The notes: generated by a model from the sequence alone, not told the origin. A stretch of 64,000 nucleotides of DNA from Pseudoalteromonas sp. EB27 (GCF_001974875.1 NZ_MTQD01000008.1:152977-216976); one strand, 5' to 3'; counted from the stretch's first letter, positions 17,140 to 29,951 are shown. Made by a program: numbers and translations.

Positions 17140-18396
17140 TTAGTGGTTATGCGGATCAAATCCGCCTTTAGCGATTTCAGAAGCAACAAAAAATGCGCCT
17201 TTGGTTACAATTCGCGTCCCACTATCAAGGCCAATGATTTCCCTAAAATCACCTAAGGCTCGGCCTAGTTCTACTTCTACAGCTTTAAATTCTCCAGGGT
17301 GGTCTTCGACAAATACGGTCCAATCACCATCTGCGCTGCGGATCAATGCTTCTTCTGGCACAGCCATCACTTTCTGCTTTGTGGCAAACTGAAAGTAAAC
17401 TTTTACAAACATACCTGAATGAAGGTTATCATCAGCATTCTGTACCCCCAATCTAATAATTCTTGTACGAGTTACGGGATCAATTGTATGGGCTTCTTGG
17501 ATAACTTTGGCATTGTAACTCTGGCCTTCTAATTTAAGTACCGCAGGAGAATCAATTGATAAATTTAGCTTTTTATTTGGAGAAACTTTTGCTTCAACCC
17601 ATAGTTGTTTTTCATCAGCTAACAACATGACTGAATCCCCAGCATCAACACGTTGCCCTTGGATAAAGTCGTCTTGAAGCACGACACCTTCACGGTGCGC
17701 CGTTAATGCATATTGCCCAAATGCTTTAATGTCTTTGTTAGAAATACCATTTATTGCTTTTTCAGTTAACCCTAAAGCAATGAGCTTGCCATAGCTCGCA
17801 TTGTATGTTGTTTCAGCTTGTAATAATCGACTTTCACTCACCGTCTTATTACCCAGCTTTTTTACACGTTGCCATTCGGTTGAAGCGATTAAATAGTCAG
17901 CTTGTGCTTGTGCCATTGCTTCACTAAATAATGTAACTAACTTCTGACCTATTTCTACATACTCGCCAAGCGCTGCATGGCGACTGATAATGACTGACTC
18001 TGTACGTGGTGATACCACATAACTTTTATAGCCATTAGCTTTTATTTCGCCAGGTGCATATACGGAGCTAAATTGATATTCAGGCTTAACACTTTCCACT
18101 TTAATTTTAGCAAGCGACATCTTCTTTGGATCAATAGTGATACCTTCTTCATGTTCTTCTTCTCCCTCTTTATTACCACCTTCATGGCCGTGCTCGTCAT
18201 GGTCACCTTTATCTTCTTCATGTCCCTTTTCGTGTTCATGCTCATCTTGATGTTCTTTTTCTTCTTGTTTCGAAACGTTTGTGACAGAACCAGTTCCATC
18301 TGACGACTGTGCAAAAGCATCATGATTTGTAGTAAACCCAACTAACAGGCTGCTAATTACTACGGCTAAAAATTTTTTACTAATTACTGTATTCAT
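17140..18396 (-). CDS. RND efflux periplasmic adaptor (CzcB/CusB-like) with His-rich insert
   Basis: This membrane-fusion protein links the RND pump to the outer-membrane channel. It has a signal peptide (cleavage after about 'HDAFA'), then a His/Glu-rich segment of about 40 residues ('EHEHEKGHEEDKGDHDEHGHEGG') likely to bind metal in the periplasm, then lipoyl/barrel-sandwich, alpha-hairpin and beta-barrel domains ('VEIGQKLVTLFS', 'ALTAHREGVVLQ'), ending 'GFDPHNH'. At 418 aa it is typical. It lies between the channel and pump genes in the same operon. The His-rich insert supports a divalent cation or Cu role without settling which. Confidence 0.92.
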   Translation of the reverse strand: MNTVISKKFLAVVISSLLVGFTTNHDAFAQSSDGTGSVTNVSKQEEKEHQDEHEHEKGHEEDKGDHDEHGHEGGNKEGEEEHEEGITIDPKKMSLAKIKVESVKPEYQFSSVYAPGEIKANGYKSYVVSPRTESVIISRHAALGEYVEIGQKLVTLFSEAMAQAQADYLIASTEWQRVKKLGNKTVSESRLLQAETTYNASYGKLIALGLTEKAINGISNKDIKAFGQYALTAHREGVVLQDDFIQGQRVDAGDSVMLLADEKQLWVEAKVSPNKKLNLSIDSPAVLKLEGQSYNAKVIQEAHTIDPVTRTRIIRLGVQNADDNLHSGMFVKVYFQFATKQKVMAVPEEALIRSADGDWTVFVEDHPGEFKAVEVELGRALGDFREIIGLDSGTRIVTKGAFFVASEIAKGGFDPHNH

Positions 18397-18460
18397 TTTT
18401 GTAACCTATATTTTTAATAAATTTAAGATTTCGTTTTTCGCTACTGAAAAAACAAAGCGC

Positions 18461-19678
18461 TCAAATCTCAAATTTGGATAACTGACCCATACTTAAAATG
18501 AAGGATATTTCTGCAAGCTTGAATTGATTTTCCAAACGTATTCCTGCATGAAGCCCTTCCGCACGTTGATTTAATGCAAGTAAGTAGTCAGAAGTATTAA
18601 TATCACCAGCTTGCCAGCGCTTATTTAATAAGTTTTCGCTGCTATCTAATCTGCCTTTTGTCAGTTTTTGCCATTGCTCATAATATTTTCTACTGACATT
18701 AAGCGATTCATAATTAGCTTTTGCTTCAAAAGACTGCTTTCGATATACCGACTGAAAATTCGCCTCGGCTGCAATGGCTTCTGAATAAGCGGCTTTAACA
18801 TTATCTGTATAGTTATTTCTGATGTTTAAAGGCATTGAAAAAGTCACACCAACCAAGTCTTCATCTCCACTTTTCCCTGCGCTAACGCCAATGGTTGGAT
18901 TAGCTTTAGATTCCATAGTGGTTAGTTGAGTTTTAGATTGTTGTCCCTTCCATTTCGCTCTAGCAAGTTTAACTTTTGGATGTTCCTCAACCCACTGGGA
19001 GTTAAATGAGTAGCTTGTTGCTCCAAAAGTAAATGAAAACAAATTGGTAGTATTAGGCGTCCAATCAGGCAATAACTCCTGAACCTTTACCTCTGCATTT
19101 TTCAAAGCAATTTGAGACTCAGATATTTCACTAAAAATTTGCGACAAGTTTAAATAGACTAGCTCAGCGTCAAGTGGCTCTAGAAGTCCAGCTTTTCGTT
19201 TGTCTTCAACAATTCCAACGAGCGTTTGCAATTGCTCTTCTCTTTCTGAAAGTAACTGAGCAGCTTTTTTTGCTGCTTGCCAATTAACTAATGCAGTTAA
19301 GGCATTAGCCTTTTTAGAATCGAGTAGAGATAACAATTGTTGCTGGTTTGCATAAACATCAATTTCACCAATGGTTTTATTTGTTGATTGCTTATCCCAA
19401 AAATCTATCGTTTGACTGATACCAATAGAGTAATTATCAAAATCACCTTCTTTTTCATAGCTTGCTTCAAGCTCTGGGTTATATACGGCTTGAGTTAAGC
19501 TTTTGGCTCTATGATTACTTGCATTAAGTAACTCTTTAGCCGCAACAACTTCGGGATCTTTATTTATTTGACTATCTAGCCATGAAATACTTTTCTGTTT
19601 GCCATAAGTGGCAACTGAAAAACTCACAGCCATGCATAAAGACAGGGTTAAACCTGTATTTTTTAAAAATATATACAT
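18461..19678 (-). CDS. TolC-family outer-membrane channel (CzcC/CusC-like)
   Basis: This is the outer-membrane channel of the first RND system. An N-terminal signal peptide is followed by two repeats of the outer-membrane efflux protein fold, with long coiled-coil helices ('EEQLQTLVGIVEDKRKAGLLEPLDAELVYLNLSQ' region and 'NLLNKRWQAGDINTSDYLLALNQR'). At 405 aa it is close to CzcC length. It is the first gene of the C-B-A operon; 64 bp separate it from the adaptor gene. No lipobox Cys is seen near the signal. Confidence 0.9.
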   Translation of the reverse strand: MYIFLKNTGLTLSLCMAVSFSVATYGKQKSISWLDSQINKDPEVVAAKELLNASNHRAKSLTQAVYNPELEASYEKEGDFDNYSIGISQTIDFWDKQSTNKTIGEIDVYANQQQLLSLLDSKKANALTALVNWQAAKKAAQLLSEREEQLQTLVGIVEDKRKAGLLEPLDAELVYLNLSQIFSEISESQIALKNAEVKVQELLPDWTPNTTNLFSFTFGATSYSFNSQWVEEHPKVKLARAKWKGQQSKTQLTTMESKANPTIGVSAGKSGDEDLVGVTFSMPLNIRNNYTDNVKAAYSEAIAAEANFQSVYRKQSFEAKANYESLNVSRKYYEQWQKLTKGRLDSSENLLNKRWQAGDINTSDYLLALNQRAEGLHAGIRLENQFKLAEISFILSMGQLSKFEI

Positions 19679-19759
19679 AAAACTTCTTAATTTTTTAATT
19701 TATAAACACGAACCCTTTATCCTTCTCATGGACAAATAGGTCATTAAAAATCAATCTAA

Positions 19760-20119
19760 TTAAGAAATGGGTGGGCGAAGTATCGCTTCAAGGTAAGTAT
19801 TTGTTTGATCAATTTGATAAGGCGTTTTATTGATAATGTTTAGTTTGCCCGTGGTATTTGAATTACTGACTAAAATCCAAGATAAGTGGCTGCCACTGCA
19901 ATGACCGCAGTGATGACAATCTTTTTCATTATGCTGCTCATCACCTACATTATCATTTGAGACATTTCGATCATCTGCATGATCATGTTGAGTTTGAAGG
20001 TGCTCTATATCTATTTGGTGATTCTCAGATGTTGAGGATGCTACAGCAGTTAACGATTGTAAAACAATCGAAATAACCAAGAGCATTTTTAGTACAACAT
20101 TAAGGTTCAAAGTTATCAC
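19760..20119 (-). CDS. Small His-rich periplasmic metal-binding protein (CzcI-like)
   Basis: A signal peptide (ends near 'AVASS') is followed by a His/Asp/Cys-rich middle ('HLQTQHDHADD', 'KDCHHCGHCSGSH') and a C-terminal 'ILRPPIS'. The organisation, a small secreted His/Cys-rich protein ending with an R-P-P motif just upstream of czcCBA, fits the CzcI/DUF2946-like accessory proteins, but the call is tentative. It lies 81 bp upstream of the first RND operon on the same strand and is probably co-transcribed. It may buffer or sense periplasmic metal. Confidence 0.6.
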   Translation of the reverse strand: MITLNLNVVLKMLLVISIVLQSLTAVASSTSENHQIDIEHLQTQHDHADDRNVSNDNVGDEQHNEKDCHHCGHCSGSHLSWILVSNSNTTGKLNIINKTPYQIDQTNTYLEAILRPPIS

Positions 20120-20215
20120 CAGTTAAATATAGTATTTAAAATACTAGCAGAAACTATTTTCTTAAACTAGCTTTTCAATTCAGTTTCCACGCTTTTACAT
20201 TAAATAATTTTTTAT

Positions 20216-20246
20216 TTGACTCTATAGCCACTATAGATTTTATACT
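20216..20246 (+). promoter_or_regulatory. MerR-type promoter/operator of the HMA-CDF gene
   Basis: TTGACT (20216-20221) and TATACT (20241-20246) are separated by 19 bp containing the dyad CTATAG-CCA-CTATAG. An over-long spacer with a central dyad is the hallmark of promoters activated by MerR-family proteins. The same architecture and almost the same spacer occur at 28749-28779 beside the MerR gene at 28797. Confidence 0.8.
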
Positions 20247-20275
20247 TATTTTAATATTATTACGGAGTGTTAAAT

Positions 20276-21175
20276 ATGTCAGAAAAATGTAGTGGTCAGT
20301 GTCAATCATCTTCTACCAATGAAGATGTAAAAATTGATACACAATTAGATAACTATAGTGGCGCGTTTGTCAGTACATTTAAAGTACCTCAAATGGACTG
20401 TCCTTCAGAAGAGAGATTGATTAGGTTAGCACTTGACTCAATTGAGCCTTCAGTTGGGTTGCAATTTGATATTCCTAGCCGTTTAGTCAAGGTTTTTCAT
20501 GATGAAAATTTAGATGAGATAACAAAAAAATTACAACAACTCAATCTCGGTGCAGAGTTGGCATCAACTAAAGAAAGTTGCAGCACCGAAGCTGCAAAAG
20601 CAAAAGATCTAGCCCAAAAAAATGAGATGAAAGAAGCATCAACGCTAAAATGGTTGTTAGCCATTAATGGAGTCATGTTTTTTATAGAAGTAATTGCTGG
20701 GATTATTGCGCAATCTGCTGGCCTTATTGCCGACTCATTAGATATGTTTGCTGATGCTGCTGTTTATGGTTTAGCTATATATGCTGTCGGTAAAAGCATA
20801 AGCATGAAACTTAGAGCGGCACATATATCTGGTGTACTTCAAATTATTCTAGCGCTAGGTGCTTTGAGTGAAGTCGTAAGACGCTTTATTTACGGTAGTG
20901 AACCTATCTCTTCTTTAATGATGATATTTGGTGGAATAGCACTAATCGCTAACATTGCTTGTCTGTTTTTAATATTTGGCAACAAAGAAGACGGCGCTCA
21001 TATGAAAGCGAGTTGGATTTTTTCCGCAAATGACGTAATCGCAAACGTAGGTGTAATCTTAGCTGGCTTATTAGTTACAGTAACTAGCAGCCGTTATCCA
21101 GATTTAGTGATTGGTTTGATTATTGCTGTTGTCGTTTTAAACGGTGCTCGCCGCATCTTACAGCTAAAGTCTTAA
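20276..21175 (+). CDS. CDF metal exporter with N-terminal HMA domain
   Basis: This is a cation diffusion facilitator that would export cytoplasmic Zn/Cd/Co by proton antiport, fused to a heavy-metal-associated domain. The first 20 residues have Cys ('EKCSGQCQS'). The HMA-like region carries 'VPQMDCPSEERLIRLAL' (the MxCxxEE-type loop), followed by a Cys-containing linker and six membrane helices with CDF motifs 'ADSLDMFADA' in helix 2 and 'SANDVIANVG' in helix 5. The ATG at 20276, with GGAG 8 bp upstream, is preferred over the in-frame GTG at 20267. It lacks the long His loop and cytoplasmic C-terminal domain of ordinary CDFs. The MerR-type promoter lies just upstream. Confidence 0.87.
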   Translation: MSEKCSGQCQSSSTNEDVKIDTQLDNYSGAFVSTFKVPQMDCPSEERLIRLALDSIEPSVGLQFDIPSRLVKVFHDENLDEITKKLQQLNLGAELASTKESCSTEAAKAKDLAQKNEMKEASTLKWLLAINGVMFFIEVIAGIIAQSAGLIADSLDMFADAAVYGLAIYAVGKSISMKLRAAHISGVLQIILALGALSEVVRRFIYGSEPISSLMMIFGGIALIANIACLFLIFGNKEDGAHMKASWIFSANDVIANVGVILAGLLVTVTSSRYPDLVIGLIIAVVVLNGARRILQLKS

Positions 21176-21194
21176 GTAGAAAGTAGTTAAAAGA

Positions 21195-21557
21195 ATGCAC
21201 CCGTCATATTTTAAACCATATATATCATACGTGATAATGATTTTAATCGCGGTGCAGTCTGTGTTTTTTTCGCAAGAAGAGATTGAAGGAAACTTAATTG
21301 AAAGTTCTTTTAATATATCACTAACTGAGTCTATTACCCCGCTAAAAGCTCCTGAAAGCTCTAATTTATTTGAGGAGGGTAATAGCCAAACTTTAATTGA
21401 TAATTGTAATTTTTGTTGCTGCTGTCAGTTATTTTTAAATACAGATTCTTCTTGTAATATTTTACAAGCAATAGAATATTTCCCTACCTACGCCTTAGTT
21501 TCCCCTGAGCTAAAAGGCTATATCTCGGTGCCATTCCGCCCACCTAAATACGCCTAA
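21195..21557 (+). CDS. Small Cys-rich secreted or membrane protein ahead of czc operon
   Basis: The family is not firmly recognised. An N-terminal hydrophobic segment (signal or anchor) is followed by an extracytoplasmic part with the cluster 'DNCNFCCCCQLF' and a C-terminal 'FRPPKYA'. Its position, 19 bp after the CDF gene and 73 bp before the second RND channel gene, and the R-P-P ending parallel the His-rich protein before the first RND operon. Both may be CzcI/DUF2946-like accessory metal-binding proteins. The four consecutive cysteines point to soft-metal binding. Confidence 0.55.
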   Translation: MHPSYFKPYISYVIMILIAVQSVFFSQEEIEGNLIESSFNISLTESITPLKAPESSNLFEEGNSQTLIDNCNFCCCCQLFLNTDSSCNILQAIEYFPTYALVSPELKGYISVPFRPPKYA

Positions 21558-21630
21558 ATTTTATAGAAAATTAAGAAAGGTCAAATGTTAATGACCTAAA
21601 TATCACATATAAATTTATAGGAAAGTATAC

Positions 21631-22923
21631 ATGGCACTTAATACCTGTGTGCATCGCAAGATAGCAATTTTAAGGTGTGTAACACCTCGGCTTAAATATA
21701 TCGCGTTTCTCGCTTTGTCACTTTTTACATTTAATGTTTATGCCTTTGAGAAGCAGTTAAACCTTCAAGAGGCAATTCAGTGGACGCTTAAACAAAATCC
21801 AGAACTTAAAATATTTGATTTCAAGCAAACGGCATTAATTGGACGAGAACAAATCGCAAGTTTAAATCCTGCTTATGAACTAGAGCTTGAAGCTGAGAAC
21901 TTTGCAGGCTCAGGTGAATTTAATACATTCGACAGTGCTGAATTAACAGTCGCTCTATCTTCGGTTATCGAAATGGGAGATAAACGCTCAGCGCGGATTG
22001 GAATTGTTTCAAAATCAAGAACACTACTCACTGCTGAAAAAGAAGTCTCTGCGCTTAATTTAATGGCTCAAGTCACTGAGAAGTACGTGGAAGTACTTGC
22101 AGCCCAACAAAGAGTTATATTGGCAGAAAATGCTTTGAGCTTAGCACAAGAAACCTTAGAGATTGTATCTCAGCGTAACCGCGCAGGTGCTACTCCTGAG
22201 GCTGAAGTGAAACGCTCAAAAGCAGTTATTGCTCAGGCTAACCTCACCCTTCAATCTGAACAAAAGCGCTTGGAATATCTAAAGCTTTCTTTATCAGCTT
22301 ACTGGGGAGAAACATCAGTGTCATTCTCTAGAGTAACTGGAGATCTGTTTCAGTTTGGCAATGATAGTGATTTTAGTAGTCTCTTTGCGAAATTAGAGAA
22401 AAACCCTGCTATTCAAGTTTATGCAAGTGAGCAGCGACTAAAAGAGGCCGAGTTACAGTTGGCTAAAACAGAGTCAACGGCCAATATCAAATGGTCTGTT
22501 GGTGTTAGGCGCTCTCAAGAAGCCAATGATACGGCACTGGTCGCTGGCTTTAGCTTACCTTTGTTTGCTGAAAAGCGAAATTCTGGCGCAATCGCTAGTG
22601 CGCTAGCAGAGCGTGACCAAGTTGCCATAGAGAAAGAGGCGACTAAGTTAAGATTTAGAAATCACTTACTACGAGCATACTCCAATAGAAAACAAGCCAT
22701 ATTAACAGCTAATTCATTAAAGCAGTCGGTTATCCCAATGCTTGAAGATGCACTGGAAGATACTCAAGACGCCTATCAAAAAGGTCGATATGGATATCTT
22801 GATTATGTATCGGCTAGACAAGAGCTGTTAAATGCTCGGCGAACCCTTATTGACGCGGCATCTGCTGCCCTAATTTATGGCGCAGAGATAGAAAAACTAA
22901 CAAACGAAGCGCTGTCACTCTAA
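21631..22923 (+). CDS. czcC: TolC-family outer-membrane channel of second RND system (CzcC-like)
   Basis: This outer-membrane factor has a somewhat long N-terminus (a basic stretch, then a hydrophobic signal ending near 'FNVYAFE') and the paired outer-membrane efflux repeats: 'LNLQEAIQWTLKQNPEL', 'RNRAGATPEAEVKRSKAVIAQA' and 'DTQDAYQKGRYGYLDYVSARQELLNARRTLI'. The 430-aa length suits CzcC. It is the first gene of a plus-strand C-B-A operon and follows the small Cys-rich protein gene. Confidence 0.9.
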   Translation: MALNTCVHRKIAILRCVTPRLKYIAFLALSLFTFNVYAFEKQLNLQEAIQWTLKQNPELKIFDFKQTALIGREQIASLNPAYELELEAENFAGSGEFNTFDSAELTVALSSVIEMGDKRSARIGIVSKSRTLLTAEKEVSALNLMAQVTEKYVEVLAAQQRVILAENALSLAQETLEIVSQRNRAGATPEAEVKRSKAVIAQANLTLQSEQKRLEYLKLSLSAYWGETSVSFSRVTGDLFQFGNDSDFSSLFAKLEKNPAIQVYASEQRLKEAELQLAKTESTANIKWSVGVRRSQEANDTALVAGFSLPLFAEKRNSGAIASALAERDQVAIEKEATKLRFRNHLLRAYSNRKQAILTANSLKQSVIPMLEDALEDTQDAYQKGRYGYLDYVSARQELLNARRTLIDAASAALIYGAEIEKLTNEALSL

Positions 22924-22993
22924 ATAAACATCACTTTAAGTTTAATAACAATTTATTGATTCAGTGATTAACTGAATCGTTTAGGAATTCAAA

Positions 22994-27029
<4,036 letters not shown>

Positions 27030-27034
27030 AAGCA

Positions 27035-27080
27035 AAAAAGCAGCTTAATTACTAAGTTATGCCTAATTAAGCTGCTTTTT
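27035..27080. terminator. Bidirectional terminator between czcA and the CDF gene
   Basis: A 17-bp perfect stem (A5-GCAGCTTAATTA / TAATTAAGCTGC-T5) with a 12-nt loop has A and T runs on the two sides, so it can stop transcription from both convergent units. Confidence 0.93.
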
Positions 27081-27113
27081 ATATTGTATGCTCCAAAATT
27101 TTATTGATAAAAC

Positions 27114-28001
27114 TTACTCTGCTTCATCCCTACAATTTTCATTTAAAAACTCAAACTCTATCGTCGTATGCGATAAATGATAGGAAGATAATTTAGCTGC
27201 AACCTCTTGTTTAAGCTTAATTAATTCTTTAACGTCAAAGTTGTCACTCAGCTCAAGGTGCGCTGTTAAAACGTGACTTTCACCATCCAGTGACCAAAAA
27301 TGCATATGGTGTATACCATTTACTTCAGGAAATTCAATTAATGACTGCTTAATACGCTCTTGGGTCTCTTTATCGGGTGCAGCTTGAAGAAAAAGCACCA
27401 ATGTTGATTTAAGATTTTTGAAAACGTTAAATAAGATAAACAGCGTAAACCCTATTGATAATAGAGGATCTAATATCGGCAGTTCAACGAACAACAATAC
27501 AATAGAGACTATAAGAACGGCAACCCAACCGAGTACATCTTCAAGTAGGTGCCATGTCAGCACTTTTTCATTTAGTGTTTCACCCGCTTTTAATTTGAAT
27601 ACCGCATAACCATTTACGGCAACACCGAGTATGGCTAGCCCTAACATCCCCTCAACTACAGGCATTTCAGGATTGGACAGCTTAGGTATTGCTTCAAATA
27701 AAACCCAAATAGAGCCGATAATCAAAACAATACTATTTACCAATGCACCAAAAAGTGTAAGTCGGCGATAACCATAGCTGAATTTGTCTGATGCTTCTTT
27801 ATCTGAAAAACGACTTAAAATCCACGCAAAACCTATTGAAAGACTATCACCAAGATCGTGAACGGCATCCGCCATTATCGCCGTACTGTTTGTGAGCCAA
27901 CCACCTATAAATTCGATAATGGTAAATATCACATTAAGGAAAAATGCCCAACCAATCCGGTCGTCTTTACCATGCTGATGACTGTGACTATGGTTGTGCA
28001 T
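27114..28001 (-). CDS. CDF family zinc/cadmium/cobalt exporter (CzcD/ZitB-like)
   Basis: This inner-membrane proton antiporter exports divalent metal from the cytoplasm. It starts with a His-rich tag ('MHNHSHSHQHG'), has six predicted helices with metal-site motifs 'MADAVHDLGDS' (helix 2) and 'HLLEDVLGW' (helix 5), and a C-terminal cytoplasmic metal-binding domain ('VNGIHHMHFWSLDGESHVLTAHLEL'). The 295-aa length is standard. Its start overlaps the 3' end of the upstream transglutaminase-like reading frame by 14 bp, and the unit probably runs from the MerR-type promoter at 28749-28779. Confidence 0.93.
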   Translation of the reverse strand: MHNHSHSHQHGKDDRIGWAFFLNVIFTIIEFIGGWLTNSTAIMADAVHDLGDSLSIGFAWILSRFSDKEASDKFSYGYRRLTLFGALVNSIVLIIGSIWVLFEAIPKLSNPEMPVVEGMLGLAILGVAVNGYAVFKLKAGETLNEKVLTWHLLEDVLGWVAVLIVSIVLLFVELPILDPLLSIGFTLFILFNVFKNLKSTLVLFLQAAPDKETQERIKQSLIEFPEVNGIHHMHFWSLDGESHVLTAHLELSDNFDVKELIKLKQEVAAKLSSYHLSHTTIEFEFLNENCRDEAE

Positions 28002-28718
28002 TTTGTACCTCCAGTACTTTTTTATTTCTTATTTTTGATACATTCATATTAATCAAATGTCGGATCACTCGTTGATACAACCAACGTTTTACACCTGATA
28101 GATTAGTACCTTTTTCGAGATAGAACTTATCTGGTGAATCATAAAGCCCAAAGTCGTCATGAATACCTTCTTTTTGAATATAGGTATCCTCTCCACGCCA
28201 ATCCGTACCGGGTGAAGATAAGCACTTTGTTGCAACACCATAACCACAAAACTCATCTTTTGCTTGGCTAAATTTCTGCTGTAGTGAGCTTAAGTATTGC
28301 TCATCCAATATAAAGCCCTCTAAGTTTATCCAACGCCCTTCAAAGTAAACTTCTACCCAACTATGAATGATGTATTTAGGTGCTAACCAAAATACAAGCT
28401 TAGGATAGCACCTTTTTATAGTTGCTGATCAATGGTAAAACCTTGGAAACGACACTGGATACCTAGTCCACGCAATAGTGCCATTAACAGATTACCCTTA
28501 GTATTACATTGTCCATAACCATCTGCTAGCACATCGCTTGCTGAAATATCATCACTCTTGTTATAGCCAAACATTATTTCATCTTTTACAAACTGATAAG
28601 CGGCACCAATTTTGTTGAAATTATCCAAATTTTTCCACCCTCGTTGATCGATCAGGGATTGGATATCTTTGTGTTCAAAATTAACGATATTCGTATTGTT
28701 TAAATATTTCTCAGTCAT
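27988..28718 (-). pseudogene. Transglutaminase-like cysteine peptidase-fold protein, frameshifted
   Basis: Two adjacent frames make one protein. The first runs from ATG 28718 (AAAGGGA upstream) to a TAA at 28416 and has the catalytic Cys in 'GYGQCNTKGNLLMALLRGLG'. The second continues without an initiation codon of its own and carries the His in 'KYIIHSWVEVYFEGRWINLEGF', both typical of the transglutaminase-like fold. A one-base shift near 28418 ('TIDQQL' to 'IKRCYPK') separates them, so the gene is broken or the assembly has an error there. It stands between a MerR-type promoter and the CDF gene. Its role in metal resistance is unknown. Confidence 0.75.
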
Positions 28719-28748
28719 TTTTATATATCCCTTTCGTTGCATACCTAT

Positions 28749-28779
28749 ACTATAGATCCTATAGTAACTATAGAGTCAA
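28749..28779 (-). promoter_or_regulatory. MerR-type promoter/operator of the leftward CDF unit
   Basis: On the minus strand TTGACT (28774-28779) and TATAGT (28749-28754) are 19 bp apart with the dyad CTATAG-TTA-CTATAG in the spacer. It differs from the operator at 20216 mainly in the central bases. It lies between the divergently oriented MerR gene (28797) and the transglutaminase-like/CDF unit, the usual place for a MerR-family target. Confidence 0.85.
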
Positions 28780-28796
28780 ATGTCTGGGGGAAATTG

Positions 28797-29186
28797 ATGA
28801 AAATAGGCGAATTGTCAAAAAAATCGGGCTGTTCAATACAAACGATTAGATATTATGAAAGAGAAGGATTACTGTTAAATCCAAACCGTTCAGAAGGTAA
28901 TTTCAGGCTGTATGATAGTAAAGCACTTAAACAATTGGAATTCGTAAAGCATTGTCGCAGCCTAGATATATCACTCAATGATATTAAACGTCTTATCGAA
29001 TTAAAAAATAAGCCAGAAGAAAGCTGCTCTAGCGTTAATGCATTAATTGATCAGCAACTTGCACTAGTGAATAAACGTATGAAAGAATTAAGGGCGCTTA
29101 AAGCTGAATTACAACAGATGGCAAGTGCTTGTGGTTCAGACAATACAATTGAAGCGTGCGGCATCATCAAATCATTGGATAGCTAA
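28797..29186 (+). CDS. MerR-family metal-responsive regulator (CadR/PbrR-like)
   Basis: This transcription activator untwists 19-bp-spaced promoters when it binds metal. It has an N-terminal winged helix 'MKIGELSKKSGCSIQTIRYYEREGLL', a dimerisation coiled coil, and Cys at the positions expected for a Cd/Pb/Zn sensor: 'PEESCSSVN' and a C-terminal 'ASACGSDNTIEACGI'. The start is ATG 28797 with GGGGG upstream; a longer frame from 28737 would run across its own operator and is rejected. The 129-aa length is typical. It probably controls the divergent CDF unit and the HMA-CDF gene at 20276. Confidence 0.9.
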   Translation: MKIGELSKKSGCSIQTIRYYEREGLLLNPNRSEGNFRLYDSKALKQLEFVKHCRSLDISLNDIKRLIELKNKPEESCSSVNALIDQQLALVNKRMKELRALKAELQQMASACGSDNTIEACGIIKSLDS

Positions 29187-29228
29187 ACTAAATATAACTT
29201 TAGATTAGTAGTATTCACAAAGGCAATA

Positions 29229-29606
29229 ATGTAAACCATTGGCAAATTAGCACAATCATTAAATTTAAATGTAGAAACCATTCGTTTTTATGAACGAGAA
29301 GGGCTGATTACACAACCTGAAAAACCAATATCTGGTTATAGACAATATGACGAAACAATAGCAGGACAACTTAGGTTTATCACAAAAGCCAAAGCGCTCG
29401 GCTTTACGTTAAGAGAAATAAAATCGCTAATGTCTATGGACAGCAACTGCACTCAAGTTGAGCTATTAAGCCGACAAAAGTTAGCAATCATTCGAGACAA
29501 AATTAATGACCTTCAACGTTTAGAGAAAGTAATTGTGGATATGACAAATACCTGTATGCAAAACGAAGATCCAACACATTGCCCCATAATTGATTCATTA
29601 AAATGA
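29229..29606 (+). pseudogene. merR: merR, mercury-responsive regulator, stop at codon 2
   Basis: After ATG 29229 (AAAGG upstream) the next codon is TAA, and the frame then continues uninterrupted: 'TIGKLAQSLNLNVETIRFYEREGLI' then the mercury-type cysteines in 'DSNCTQVELL' and 'TNTCMQNEDPTHCPIID', ending at 29606. No in-frame ATG, GTG or TTG occurs before the internal ATGs around residue 65. The gene is therefore either dead by one nonsense change in codon 2 or started by a rare codon such as ATT. It stands next to a good mer operator. Confidence 0.82.
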
Positions 29607-29638
29607 TTGACTCCGTACTTATATACGGAGTTTAGAAT
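29607..29638 (+). promoter_or_regulatory. mer operator/promoter
   Basis: TTGACT (29607-29612) is followed by the dyad CTCCGTA-CTTATA-TACGGAG-like core (29611-29630) and TTAGAAT as -10 at 19-20 bp spacing. This closely resembles the classical MerR operator (TCCGTAC..GTACGGA). Confidence 0.82.
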
Positions 29639-29667
29639 GATGGTAATATCAACCAATAGACTTTCAA

Positions 29668-29951
29668 ATGATAAATAAAATATTAGACAGAGTAGGCTCT
29701 AGTGGCGTTTGGCTAGCGGCACGGCCTGCTTCCCTGCATTAAGGTCACTTGCATCGGCATTAGGACTAGGCTTCTTCTCTCACTTCGAAGGAATAGCTGT
29801 AAATACGCTTTTACCTATTTTTGCATCTTTGGAACTATTGGTAAACTTATACAACTGGCACAAAAATAAAAACCATACCAGAGCTGTCTTCAGCATTCTA
29901 GGGCCTGTAGCAGTGCTATTAACGCTTTATCCTCTTTGGCTATATGATTGA
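29668..29951 (+). pseudogene. merC: merC, mercury transport membrane protein, frameshifted
   Basis: The reading starts 'MINKILDRVGSSGVWLAA' from ATG 29668, then a one-base shift near 29720 moves to the frame reading 'ACFPALRSLASALGLGFFSHFEGIAVNTLLP', which matches MerC well, to 29951. The shift falls exactly at the Cys-x-x-Cys mercury site, and only one Cys is left. Without the shift the first frame stops at 29742. It follows the mer operator, so the remnant was merR-operator-merC; no merA, merT or merP is present nearby. Confidence 0.78.

Noticed and set aside
28737..28796. Extended start of the MerR-family regulator
   Set aside because: The upstream codons span the operator dyad and -35/-10 boxes; ATG 28797 has its own ribosome site and begins the conserved winged helix.
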